NCBI RefSeq assembly: GCF_003353175.1
Contig: NZ_QHKS01000002.1
Span: 310,001 to 374,000, forward strand
Direction of reading: 5' to 3'
DNA: 64,000 nt
Source: Paraburkholderia lacunae
Lineage (GTDB): Bacteria; Pseudomonadota; Gammaproteobacteria; Burkholderiales; Burkholderiaceae
Part shown: piece after piece, positions 56,869 through 64,000 of the stretch
Layout: each line of letters begins with the position of its first letter
Numbering within the stretch: the first letter of the stretch is position 1
Notes under the pieces: model-generated
Databases searched by the model: none
Told to the model about the DNA's origin: nothing
Seen by the model: the letters and a program-made list of their open reading frames with translations, nothing else
Program-made: the position numbers and the translations under genes

Positions 56869-58386
56869 CTACAGAGACTTGCGCAGGTTGACTGCCGGAA
56901 TCTTGAGCGCTTCGCGGTACTTCGCAACGGTACGCCGTGCGACCACGAAGCCCTGTTCCGCCAGCAGTTCGGCTATGCGACTGTCTGAAAGAGGAGATTT
57001 CGGGTTTTCCGCTCCTATCAGTTGCTTGATGAGCGCGCGAATCGCCGTGGAGGAGGCCGCGCCACCCGTGTCGGTTGAGACGTGTGATCCGAAGAAGTAC
57101 TTAAATTCAAGCGTCCCGAATGGGGTCAGCATGTATTTACCGGTTGTCACACGCGAGACAGTCGACTCGTGTAGGCCCAGCGTATCAGCAATTTCCCGCA
57201 AAACCAAGGGGCGCATGGCAATTTCGCCGTGCACAAAAAAGCTCTTTTGACGCTCCACAATAGCTTGCGCGACCCTGAGGATCGTCTCGAAACGCTGCTG
57301 GATATTCTTGATCAGCCAGCGCGCTTCCTGCAGTTGCTGGCGCAACGATCCGCTGCCCGGATCGCCCCGGTTATTGCGCAGAATATTCGCGTACAGATGG
57401 TTGATCCGCAGCTTCGGCACGACTTCCGGGTTCAGCTCCGCCTGCCAGCCCTGTGCCGTCTTGCGCACCATGATGTCCGGCACGACGTAGTCCGCTTCCG
57501 CCTTGCCGTATGCGGCCCCGGGAAACGGCTCGAGCGAGCGGATCAACAGATGCGCATCGCGCAGGTCGTCGTCGCTGGCCTTCAGATGCTTGCGCAGGCG
57601 CGTGAAGTCGCGCGCCGCGAGCAGTTCCAGATGGTGGGCGACGATGTCGAGCGCAAGCGTGCGGGTAGGCGAGTCGTCGAGCCGCAGCAGTTGCAGCTTC
57701 AGACATTCGGACGCGGAGCGCGCGCCGACGCCCGCCGGGTCGAAACTATGCAGCAGCGCAAGCGCGGCGTTCAGTTCGTCCAGGTCGACTTCGAGCTCCT
57801 CGGGCAGGTCGGCCAGCACTTCTTCCAGCGTGGCGGTGAGGTAGCCGTCGTCGTCGAGTGATTCGATCAGGAAGGTGATCAGCGCGCGGTCGCGCTGGCC
57901 CGCCTGGGTGACGCGCAATTGCGCCGTCAGGTGATCGCGCAGCGAGGTGCTCGATTCGTGGATTTGCAGCGGCGGCAGATCGTCGTCGTCCGAGGCGTTG
58001 CCGGAGCGGCCGTAGTCGTCGAGATTCCATTGCGACGCGTCGCTGTTGCCCTCTCCCGAAAGCCCGTTATATTCGTCGACGCCCTGCGGCTCGCCGTTCT
58101 CGGCGCGCTCGCTGCCGCTCGCGGACGAAGACGAAGTATTGCCGCCCATCTGGTCGGGCGGCGCGGAGGAGTTGGGCGCCTGGGCGATCAATGAGCCGTC
58201 GGCCGCCACGCGCAGGGGGCTCGCAATCCAGTCGTCCTCGTTTTCGAGGAGCGGATTCTGCGAGATCGCCATTGCGACTTCCTGCTGCAGTTCGAGCGTA
58301 GACAGCTGAAGCAGCCGGATGGACTGCTGCAGTTGCGGGGTCAGCGCAAGATGCTGCGATAGGCGGAGTTGGAGGCTGGCTTTCAT
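56869..58386 (-). CDS. rpoN: RNA polymerase sigma-54 factor
   Basis: 505 residues from ATG 58386. N-terminal Gln-rich activator region ([20 protein letters not shown]), an acidic and serine-rich linker, the core-binding and HTH regions ([18 protein letters not shown]) and the RpoN box [10 protein letters not shown] near the C-terminus. Transcribes nitrogen-regulated and other activator-dependent genes. Follows lptB, the usual order. Confidence 0.96.
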   Translation of the reverse strand: MKASLQLRLSQHLALTPQLQQSIRLLQLSTLELQQEVAMAISQNPLLENEDDWIASPLRVAADGSLIAQAPNSSAPPDQMGGNTSSSSASGSERAENGEPQGVDEYNGLSGEGNSDASQWNLDDYGRSGNASDDDDLPPLQIHESSTSLRDHLTAQLRVTQAGQRDRALITFLIESLDDDGYLTATLEEVLADLPEELEVDLDELNAALALLHSFDPAGVGARSASECLKLQLLRLDDSPTRTLALDIVAHHLELLAARDFTRLRKHLKASDDDLRDAHLLIRSLEPFPGAAYGKAEADYVVPDIMVRKTAQGWQAELNPEVVPKLRINHLYANILRNNRGDPGSGSLRQQLQEARWLIKNIQQRFETILRVAQAIVERQKSFFVHGEIAMRPLVLREIADTLGLHESTVSRVTTGKYMLTPFGTLEFKYFFGSHVSTDTGGAASSTAIRALIKQLIGAENPKSPLSDSRIAELLAEQGFVVARRTVAKYREALKIPAVNLRKSL

Positions 58387-58573
58387 GGCAAGTTGAGATT
58401 CATTGTAGAGAGTTTGCCACGACCGCGATACCTTGCGACACTCGCAATAACGTGTGCGCCGGTTTTGGGCGACGCCGGGCGCGGGGCGCCCCCGGTCAAA
58501 AATGCTGATGTGCGGTTGCCGCAAAGGACCGGCGGAGCAGGCGCGCTCGCTCCGCCGGTAATCCCTTGTGTAC

Positions 58574-59359
58574 TTACATGCGGAAGTGCTCGCCCAGATA
58601 GACGCGCCGCACGCTTTCGTTTTCGATGATGTCGCTCGGCGCACCGGCTGCCAGCACGCTGCCGTCGCTGATGATGTATGCGTGATCGCAGATGCCGAGC
58701 GTTTCGCGCACGTTGTGGTCGGTAATCAGCACGCCGATATTGCGCTGCTTCAGGAATTTGACGATCTTCTGGATTTCCAGCACAGCGATCGGATCGACGC
58801 CCGCGAACGGTTCGTCGAGCAGAATGAAGCTCGGATTGGTGGCCAGCGCGCGTGCGATTTCAACCCGCCGCCGTTCGCCGCCGGACAGCGACAGCGCCGG
58901 ATTTTCGCGCAGGTGAGCGATCTGAAGTTCGTCAAGCAACGCTTCGGTGCGGCTGGTAATACCGTCTTTGGAGAGCCGCTTGCCGTTGTCTTCGTGTTGC
59001 AACTCCAGCACCGCGCGAATGTTTTCTTCGACGGTGAGCTTGCGGAACACGGAGGCTTCCTGCGGCAGATACGACAGGCCCAGCGACGCGCGCTTGTGGA
59101 TCGGCAGCAGGCTGATCGACTTGCCGTCCAGATCGATTTCGCCCGCATCGAGGGGCACGAGGCCGACAATCATATAGAACGAGGTGGTCTTGCCGGCGCC
59201 GTTCGGGCCGAGCAGGCCGACCACTTCGCCGCTTTTGACGTCGAGCGACACGTCTTTGACGACCGTACGCGAGCCGTAACGCTTTTTCAGGTTGCGCACC
59301 GCCAGTGAACTGCTGGTGCCGGCCGGCTTGCGATTGGGGAGGGACGCGGAGGTATTCAC
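58574..59359 (-). CDS. lptB: LPS export ABC transporter ATP-binding protein
   Basis: 261 residues from GTG 59359, overlapping the lptA stop by 4 bp. Walker [12 protein letters not shown], signature [15 protein letters not shown], Walker [14 protein letters not shown]. It powers LPS extraction by LptFG. The N-terminus has a 20-residue extension before the ABC fold. Confidence 0.95.
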   Translation of the reverse strand: MNTSASLPNRKPAGTSSSLAVRNLKKRYGSRTVVKDVSLDVKSGEVVGLLGPNGAGKTTSFYMIVGLVPLDAGEIDLDGKSISLLPIHKRASLGLSYLPQEASVFRKLTVEENIRAVLELQHEDNGKRLSKDGITSRTEALLDELQIAHLRENPALSLSGGERRRVEIARALATNPSFILLDEPFAGVDPIAVLEIQKIVKFLKQRNIGVLITDHNVRETLGICDHAYIISDGSVLAAGAPSDIIENESVRRVYLGEHFRM

Positions 59360-60027
59360 TGGTTCGGCGCTCCCTGGATCGTGGTGGACGGCGCGAGCGT
59401 GGCCGACGCGCCGCTCAGCGGCGCCGGGCCGCCGTTGCGCGGCGACAGCATCGCGCGCACGCGGCCGGTCGGATTGCCCGGGCCGGCGACGTCCTTGCCC
59501 GCCTTCGCAGTGTAGAAGTCGTTCTGACCGTCATACGTAACGACGCTGCCGTGCACCTGGTCCATCACCGTCGAGAGGCCTTGCAGGCGCTTCACGGTGG
59601 CGTTGGTGGTCAGCGTGGTCAGGTCCTGCTTGCCGTCGTAGTCGATACGGATTGCCGTGCCTTCGATGTATTCGTCGAGGCCTTCGCGCTTCTGGCGGAA
59701 ATACGACAGATTGCCGCCGCCGGAGGTGCCGGTGGCGTACTGATAGCCCTGCGGATCTTGCGTCACTTCGACCCGATCGGCCTTGATCACGATCGTGCCT
59801 TTGGTGGCGACCACGTGGCCGGTGAAGATGTTGACCTGCTTGAGGTCGTCGTAAGTCATGTTGTCCGCTTCGATATTCAGCGGCTTGTCCTTGTCGGCGC
59901 GGTCCGCGTGCGCGAGCGGCGCAAAGCCGGCGAGCGGCAACGCGACGATCAGCGCAGCGAGTCCGGCGCGGCACGCGGATAGGGTACACGCGCGGCCGGT
60001 ATCAAAACGGGGGAACGATTCGTTCAT
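59356..60027 (-). CDS. lptA: LPS transport periplasmic protein LptA
   Basis: 223 residues. Signal peptide ([19 protein letters not shown]), then the OstA-like beta-jellyroll: [19 protein letters not shown] and [13 protein letters not shown]. Bridges the periplasm for LPS. The C-terminal tail is Gly/Pro/Ala-rich. 20 bp after lptC. Confidence 0.93.
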   Translation of the reverse strand: MNESFPRFDTGRACTLSACRAGLAALIVALPLAGFAPLAHADRADKDKPLNIEADNMTYDDLKQVNIFTGHVVATKGTIVIKADRVEVTQDPQGYQYATGTSGGGNLSYFRQKREGLDEYIEGTAIRIDYDGKQDLTTLTTNATVKRLQGLSTVMDQVHGSVVTYDGQNDFYTAKAGKDVAGPGNPTGRVRAMLSPRNGGPAPLSGASATLAPSTTIQGAPNQ

Positions 60028-60047
60028 GCAGTCACGCCTGGAGAGGA

Positions 60048-60656
60048 TTACCCGGGTTGCTTGGCCGAGCTGCCGCCGGCGTCGGACGCGGCGATTGCGC
60101 CTTTCACGTTGCCGAACAGCTGCATCACCCGGGTGACGTTGTTGTAGTTCATGCCGCTGGCAGTCATCACCGACATGCCGCGCTGAAGTTTAACCGGCTT
60201 TTCAGTCGCGATCACATCGTCGTTGACCAGCACCCGGAAATGCTCCGAATCCGCCTGCATCTGCGGATCGCCGTTGCCGGCCGCTCGCAGGATGCGGGCG
60301 TTGCCGTACAGATCCACGATCGACGCGTCGCCGTTCACCTTGCCGGTGTCGCCGGTCGCGGTGACGATCGGCTTGCCGGGCTGGAACGCGCGCATGGCCG
60401 GCTTGACCAGGTCGCTCAGCTCGTCGTCTTCGTAGTGAATCAGGTGAGTGGCGGTTAGACGGTATTGCGTCGAGCCCGACTGGTCGAGTTCGGAAACCGA
60501 GAAGTTGTCGGCGAAATAGTCCGGCGTGTGCTCCTTGGGGCGAATCATGCCTTCGTTGGGCCGCGGCAGCGTGGCTTGGAGCAGCCACCAGGTAATGCCG
60601 GCGAGCGCCGCCATGGCGACGAGCGGAATCAGGGAAGTCAGGCGGAACTGGTTCAT
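60048..60656 (-). CDS. lptC: LPS export protein LptC
   Basis: 202 residues. One N-terminal membrane helix (TSLIPLVAMAALAGITWWLL) and a periplasmic domain with YFADNFSVSELDQSG and the LMTASGMNYNN-like segment, of the LptC family. Hands LPS from LptBFG to LptA. Its start overlaps the kdsC stop by four bases. Confidence 0.93.
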   Translation of the reverse strand: MNQFRLTSLIPLVAMAALAGITWWLLQATLPRPNEGMIRPKEHTPDYFADNFSVSELDQSGSTQYRLTATHLIHYEDDELSDLVKPAMRAFQPGKPIVTATGDTGKVNGDASIVDLYGNARILRAAGNGDPQMQADSEHFRVLVNDDVIATEKPVKLQRGMSVMTASGMNYNNVTRVMQLFGNVKGAIAASDAGGSSAKQPG

Positions 60657-61210
60657 CCGACGAGGCCTCGCTGTTCGCCGCTACAGGCGGCCGCGAGGAG
60701 TGCCTCGTATTTGTGCTGCGCGCGCAGCAGCGTGTCGCAGACCTCGCGCGCCGCGCCATGACCGCCGCGCGCCTCGCTGACCCAATGGGCGCGCGCGATC
60801 ACTTCAGGATGCGAATTGGCCGGCGCCGCCGCGAAGCCGACCTTCAGCATCACGCCGAGATCGACCCAGTCGTCGCCCATGTAGCCGCATTCTTCGGGCG
60901 TCATGCCGGTTTGCCGCAACAGGTCTGCGAACGCCTGGGGTTTGTCTTGCACGCCCTGATAGACGTGGGTGATGTTCATCTCCTTCACCCGCGCCGCGAC
61001 GATGCCCGACTTGCGCCCGGTGATGATCGCCGTTTCGATGCCGGCCTCGCGCAGCAGCTTCATGCCGTGGCCGTCCATCGAGTTGAACGCTTTCATCGTG
61101 TCGCCTTCCGCCGTGAACAGCAGGCCGCCGTCGGTCAGCACGCCGTCGACGTCGAAAATCATCAGCTTCACGCGGCTGGCGCGTTCGGTGGCGGTCAGGG
61201 ACACGGGCAT
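60653..61210 (-). CDS. kdsC: 3-deoxy-D-manno-octulosonate 8-phosphate phosphatase
   Basis: 185 residues from ATG 61210. HAD phosphatase with DVDGVLTDGGL, ITGRKSGIV, and MGDDWVDLGVM. Removes the 8-phosphate of Kdo8P. Overlaps the kdsD stop by one base. Confidence 0.94.
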   Translation of the reverse strand: MPVSLTATERASRVKLMIFDVDGVLTDGGLLFTAEGDTMKAFNSMDGHGMKLLREAGIETAIITGRKSGIVAARVKEMNITHVYQGVQDKPQAFADLLRQTGMTPEECGYMGDDWVDLGVMLKVGFAAAPANSHPEVIARAHWVSEARGGHGAAREVCDTLLRAQHKYEALLAAACSGEQRGLVG

Positions 61211-62193
61211 CAAATCACCTTCTTCGAGAACAGGTCGTGCATGTTGAGTGCGCCGATCAGCTTGCCTGCTTCGTCGACGACCAGCATCTGATTGATGCGG
61301 TAGCGCTCCATCAGTTCCACGGCTTCGACGGCGAGCTGGTCCGGACCGATGGTGCGCGGGCCGGCGGTCATGACCGAGGCAATCGACAGTTCGCGGAAGT
61401 CGCCATCGCGCTCGAGCACACGGCGCAAGTCGCCGTCGGTGAAGATGCCGGCCACGCGATCTTCGTGATCGACGACCGCCGTCATGCCCATGCGCTTGGC
61501 GGTCAACTGGAACAGCGCGTCGCGCACGGTGGCCTCGGGCGTCACCTTCGGCACCTGGTCGCCGGTGCGCATCACGTCCCGCACATAAGTGAGCAGGCGG
61601 CGGCCGAGCGCGCCGCCCGGGTGCGAGCGGGCAAAGTCGTCCGAACCGAAACCGCGCGCATCCAGCACCGCGACCGCGAGCGCGTCGCCGAGCGCGAGCG
61701 CGGCGGTGGTGCTGGCGGTGGGCGCGAGATTCAGCGGACACGCTTCTTTCGCCACGGCGGAATTCAGGTGCACGTCGGCCAGTTGTGCGAGACTCGACGA
61801 CGGACGGCCCGTCATCGCGATCAGTTTTGCGCCCATGCGCTTGATCAGCGGCAGAATGGACACCAGCTCTTCGGTCTCGCCGGAATTCGACAGCGCGACG
61901 AACACGTCGTCGGCGGTGACCATGCCGAGGTCGCCGTGACTCGCTTCCGCCGGATGGACGAAGAACGCCGGCGTGCCGGTGCTGGCGAGCGTGGCCGCCA
62001 GTTTGCGGGCCACGTGGCCCGACTTGCCAATGCCGGAAACGACCACGCGACCACGGCAACCCAGGATGAAATCGACCGCCCCGACGAAACTATCGTCGAG
62101 TTGATCGCGAAGCGCGCGCACGGCGTCCGCTTCGATGTCGAGCACGTCGCGAGCGAGCGCGAGTGCCCGATCGCCATTGATTTTCGCTATCAT
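61210..62193 (-). CDS. kdsD: Arabinose-5-phosphate isomerase
   Basis: 327 residues from ATG 62193. SIS domain (GIGKSGHVARKLAATLASTG, ALSNSGETEELVS) and two CBS domains at the C-terminus (MGMTAVVDHEDRVAGIFTDGDLRR and YRINQMLVVDEAGKLIGALN). Makes arabinose-5-P for Kdo. First gene of the kdsD-kdsC-lptCAB-rpoN cluster; divergent from the antiporter. Confidence 0.95.
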   Translation of the reverse strand: MIAKINGDRALALARDVLDIEADAVRALRDQLDDSFVGAVDFILGCRGRVVVSGIGKSGHVARKLAATLASTGTPAFFVHPAEASHGDLGMVTADDVFVALSNSGETEELVSILPLIKRMGAKLIAMTGRPSSSLAQLADVHLNSAVAKEACPLNLAPTASTTAALALGDALAVAVLDARGFGSDDFARSHPGGALGRRLLTYVRDVMRTGDQVPKVTPEATVRDALFQLTAKRMGMTAVVDHEDRVAGIFTDGDLRRVLERDGDFRELSIASVMTAGPRTIGPDQLAVEAVELMERYRINQMLVVDEAGKLIGALNMHDLFSKKVI

Positions 62194-62342
62194 TCGCGGA
62201 GTATAGCAAAGGCGCTTGTTCGCCGCGCCGGGCCTGCTGTGCCAAGCCGCTGCCTTCAACGGCCCCTCAACCTTGTCGCACGGCGTTTTGCGTGCGCGGT
62301 TCCGCTGACGAACGAGGACGCTTTACCCATGCGTGTTTGCCG

Positions 62343-64000
62343 ATGATTTCCCCGCTGGAAATGACGCTGTTCCTGCTGCTGGCCTCAGTCGCAGGTGTGG
62401 TGGTGTTTCGCTTTCTGAATCTTCCGCCGATGCTCGGGTATCTGACGGTCGGCATCATCGTCGGTCCGCATGCGTTCGGTCTGATTCCCGATTCGGCGGG
62501 CGCGCAGAACCTCGCCGAATTCGGCGTCGTGTTCCTGATGTTCTCGATCGGGCTGGAGTTTTCGCTGTCCAAACTGCGCACGATGCGCAGGCTCGTATTC
62601 GGCCTCGGCCTGTTGCAGGTGATCGGCACGGTTGCGGTGGCGGTGTCGCTCGGCTTCCTGCTGGAGCGCTGGGTCCATATCACCTGGCAGGCGAGCGTCG
62701 CGCTGGGCGGTGCTCTGGCGATGTCGTCGACGGCGATCGTCAGCAAGCTGCTCGCGGAGCGGCTCGAGATCGAGACCGAGCACGGCCGCAACATCTTCGG
62801 CGTGCTGCTGTTCCAGGATCTGGCGGTGGTGCCGCTATTGATCGTCATCTCGGCGCTGGGCGGCGATTCGAAGGACCTCGTCAGCGCGCTCGGGCTGGCG
62901 GCGGTCAAGATCGTCGTGGCGTTGGCGCTGCTTCTTATAGTGGGTCAGCGCTTCATGACGCGCTGGTTCAACGTGGTGGCGCGGCGCCGTTCGCAGGAAC
63001 TGTTCATTCTCAACCTGCTGCTGGTGACGCTCGGCGCCGCCTTCATCACGGACAAATTCGGGCTGTCGCTCGCGCTCGGCGCGTTCATCGCCGGCATGCT
63101 GATCGCGGAAACGCCGTACCGGCATCAGGTGGAAGAAGACATCAAGCCGTTTCGCGACGTGCTGCTGGGTTTGTTCTTCGTGACGACTGGCATGCTGCTC
63201 AATCCGCGCGTGGTCTGGGCGCATCCGTTCATCGTGCTCGGCTTCCTGGTCGGGCCGCTGCTGCTGAAGGCGGTCATGGTGACGGGACTCTCGCGCCTGT
63301 TCGGCGCGTCGCCGGGCGTCGCGATGCGCACCGGCATCGGCCTCGCGCAGGCCGGCGAATTCGGTTTCGTGCTGCTGAATCTGATTCTCGACAAGCATCT
63401 GGTGGACGCGACGCTGCTGCAGGCGATTCTCGCCGCGATGCTGCTGTCGATGCTGGCCGCGCCGTTCCTGATCCAGAACGCGGATCGCATCGTGCTGCGG
63501 CTGTCGTCGACGGAATGGATGATGCAATCGTTGCAGATGACGCGGATCGCGACGCAGAGCCTGAAGCAAAGCGGTCACGTGATCATTTGCGGTTACGGCC
63601 GGGCCGGGCAGAATCTGGCGCGCATGCTGGAGCATGAAGGCCTGTCGTACGTCGCCTTGGACCTGGACCCGGACCGTGTGGCCGCCGCCGCCGCCGCGGG
63701 CGAATCGGTCGTGTTCGGCGATGCGGGGCGGCGCGAATCGCTGCTCGCCGCCGGTATCCACCGCGCCGCCACGATCGCGATCACCTACGCGAACACACCT
63801 TCGGCGCTGCGCGTGCTGCATAACATCCACGAACTGGAACCGACGCTGCCGGTGATCGTGCGCACGGTCGACGACGCCGATCTGGAAAAGCTGCTGGCTG
63901 CCGGCGCGACCGAAGTGATTCCGGAAATCGTCGAAGGCAGCCTGATGCTGGCTTCGCACACGCTGGTGGTGATGGGCGTGCCGATGCGTCGGGTGGTGCG
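62343..64000 (+). CDS. Kef-type monovalent cation:proton antiporter, 3' end outside window
   Basis: 552 residues visible from ATG 62343; the gene runs off the right edge. About 12 membrane helices of the Na/H exchanger fold (FGVVFLMFSIGLEFSL, LGGALAMSSTAIVSKLLAERLE, FQDLAVVPLLI, LALGAFIAGMLIAETPY), then a TrkA-N/RCK domain (HVIICGYGRAGQNLARML, residues about 415-540) that binds nucleotides. Fits KefB/KefC/YbaL proteins, which exchange K+ for H+ under stress. Confidence 0.92.
   Translation, partial: MISPLEMTLFLLLASVAGVVVFRFLNLPPMLGYLTVGIIVGPHAFGLIPDSAGAQNLAEFGVVFLMFSIGLEFSLSKLRTMRRLVFGLGLLQVIGTVAVAVSLGFLLERWVHITWQASVALGGALAMSSTAIVSKLLAERLEIETEHGRNIFGVLLFQDLAVVPLLIVISALGGDSKDLVSALGLAAVKIVVALALLLIVGQRFMTRWFNVVARRRSQELFILNLLLVTLGAAFITDKFGLSLALGAFIAGMLIAETPYRHQVEEDIKPFRDVLLGLFFVTTGMLLNPRVVWAHPFIVLGFLVGPLLLKAVMVTGLSRLFGASPGVAMRTGIGLAQAGEFGFVLLNLILDKHLVDATLLQAILAAMLLSMLAAPFLIQNADRIVLRLSSTEWMMQSLQMTRIATQSLKQSGHVIICGYGRAGQNLARMLEHEGLSYVALDLDPDRVAAAAAAGESVVFGDAGRRESLLAAGIHRAATIAITYANTPSALRVLHNIHELEPTLPVIVRTVDDADLEKLLAAGATEVIPEIVEGSLMLASHTLVVMGVPMRRVV

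Noticed and set aside
62333..63637. 434-codon frame overlapping the antiporter
   Set aside because: Wrong frame; the frame from 62343 has the transporter and RCK motifs.

Overview
This 64 kb window is a GC-rich (roughly 60-65 percent), densely packed bacterial chromosome segment. Gene content and order point to a beta-proteobacterium of the Burkholderiaceae, most likely the main chromosome of a Paraburkholderia-type organism (inference from synteny and protein resemblance; no database search was possible). Almost everything is core housekeeping. I see no prophage, insertion sequence, CRISPR array or genomic island.

Layout: 1-4 kb holds the 3' end of ptsI, then moeB, a CtpA-type protease and gpmA on the minus strand. 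4-9 kb has rhodanese-grxC-secB-gpsA, convergent trmL and comF genes, and a BioC-like methyltransferase. 9.1-19.9 kb is a full aa3 cytochrome c oxidase locus: DUF2244, coxB (with fused cytochrome c and OmpA-like domains), ctaD, a 44-residue assembly protein, ctaG, DUF2970, ctaE, a convergent DUF2909 gene, SURF1, a SCO-like protein, ctaA, ctaB and SCO. 19.9-22.4 kb has a YciI protein, a solitary metQ and a MarR-GNAT fusion gene. 22.6-30.2 kb is an N-acetylglucosamine PTS locus: nagR, nagA, an SIS-type deaminase, a fused IIA-HPr-EI protein, and nagE with an extra degenerate EIIB domain. The system imports and phosphorylates GlcNAc, deacetylates it and deaminates it to fructose-6-phosphate.

30.3-33.5 kb is the cytochrome bd operon cydP-cydA-cydB-cydX (minus strand). 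rpoH (33.8-34.75 kb) follows, with a perfect CIRCE operator upstream, so the heat-shock sigma factor is probably under HrcA control. Next come a PagL-type lipid A deacylase, an NTF2-like protein, a C-terminally truncated leuA with a structured leader, ybiB, and a fumarylpyruvate hydrolase/maleylpyruvate isomerase pair. 40.5-53.4 kb is housekeeping: ftsY, rsmD, coaD, ferredoxin, hisC, pth, rplY, prs, tRNA-Gln, ispE, lolB, a TPR protein, mutM, mutY and a Lon-N domain protein.

53.4-62.2 kb is the rpoN/LPS supercluster on the minus strand, read kdsD-kdsC-lptC-lptA-lptB-rpoN-hpf-ptsN-hprK-rapZ. It couples Kdo synthesis and LPS transport with sigma-54 and the nitrogen-PTS regulators. A divergent Kef-type antiporter runs off the right edge. 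Together with ptsI at the left edge and the IIA-HPr-EI fusion, the window holds two Enzyme I modules, one HPr domain, PtsN and HPr kinase.

The most notable observations are the truncated leuA and its palindrome-rich leader, the CIRCE site at rpoH, the OmpA-fused oxidase subunit II, the cysteine-less second EIIB domain in NagE, and several unexplained repeats and palindromes in intergenic DNA. I found no convincing wholly new system.
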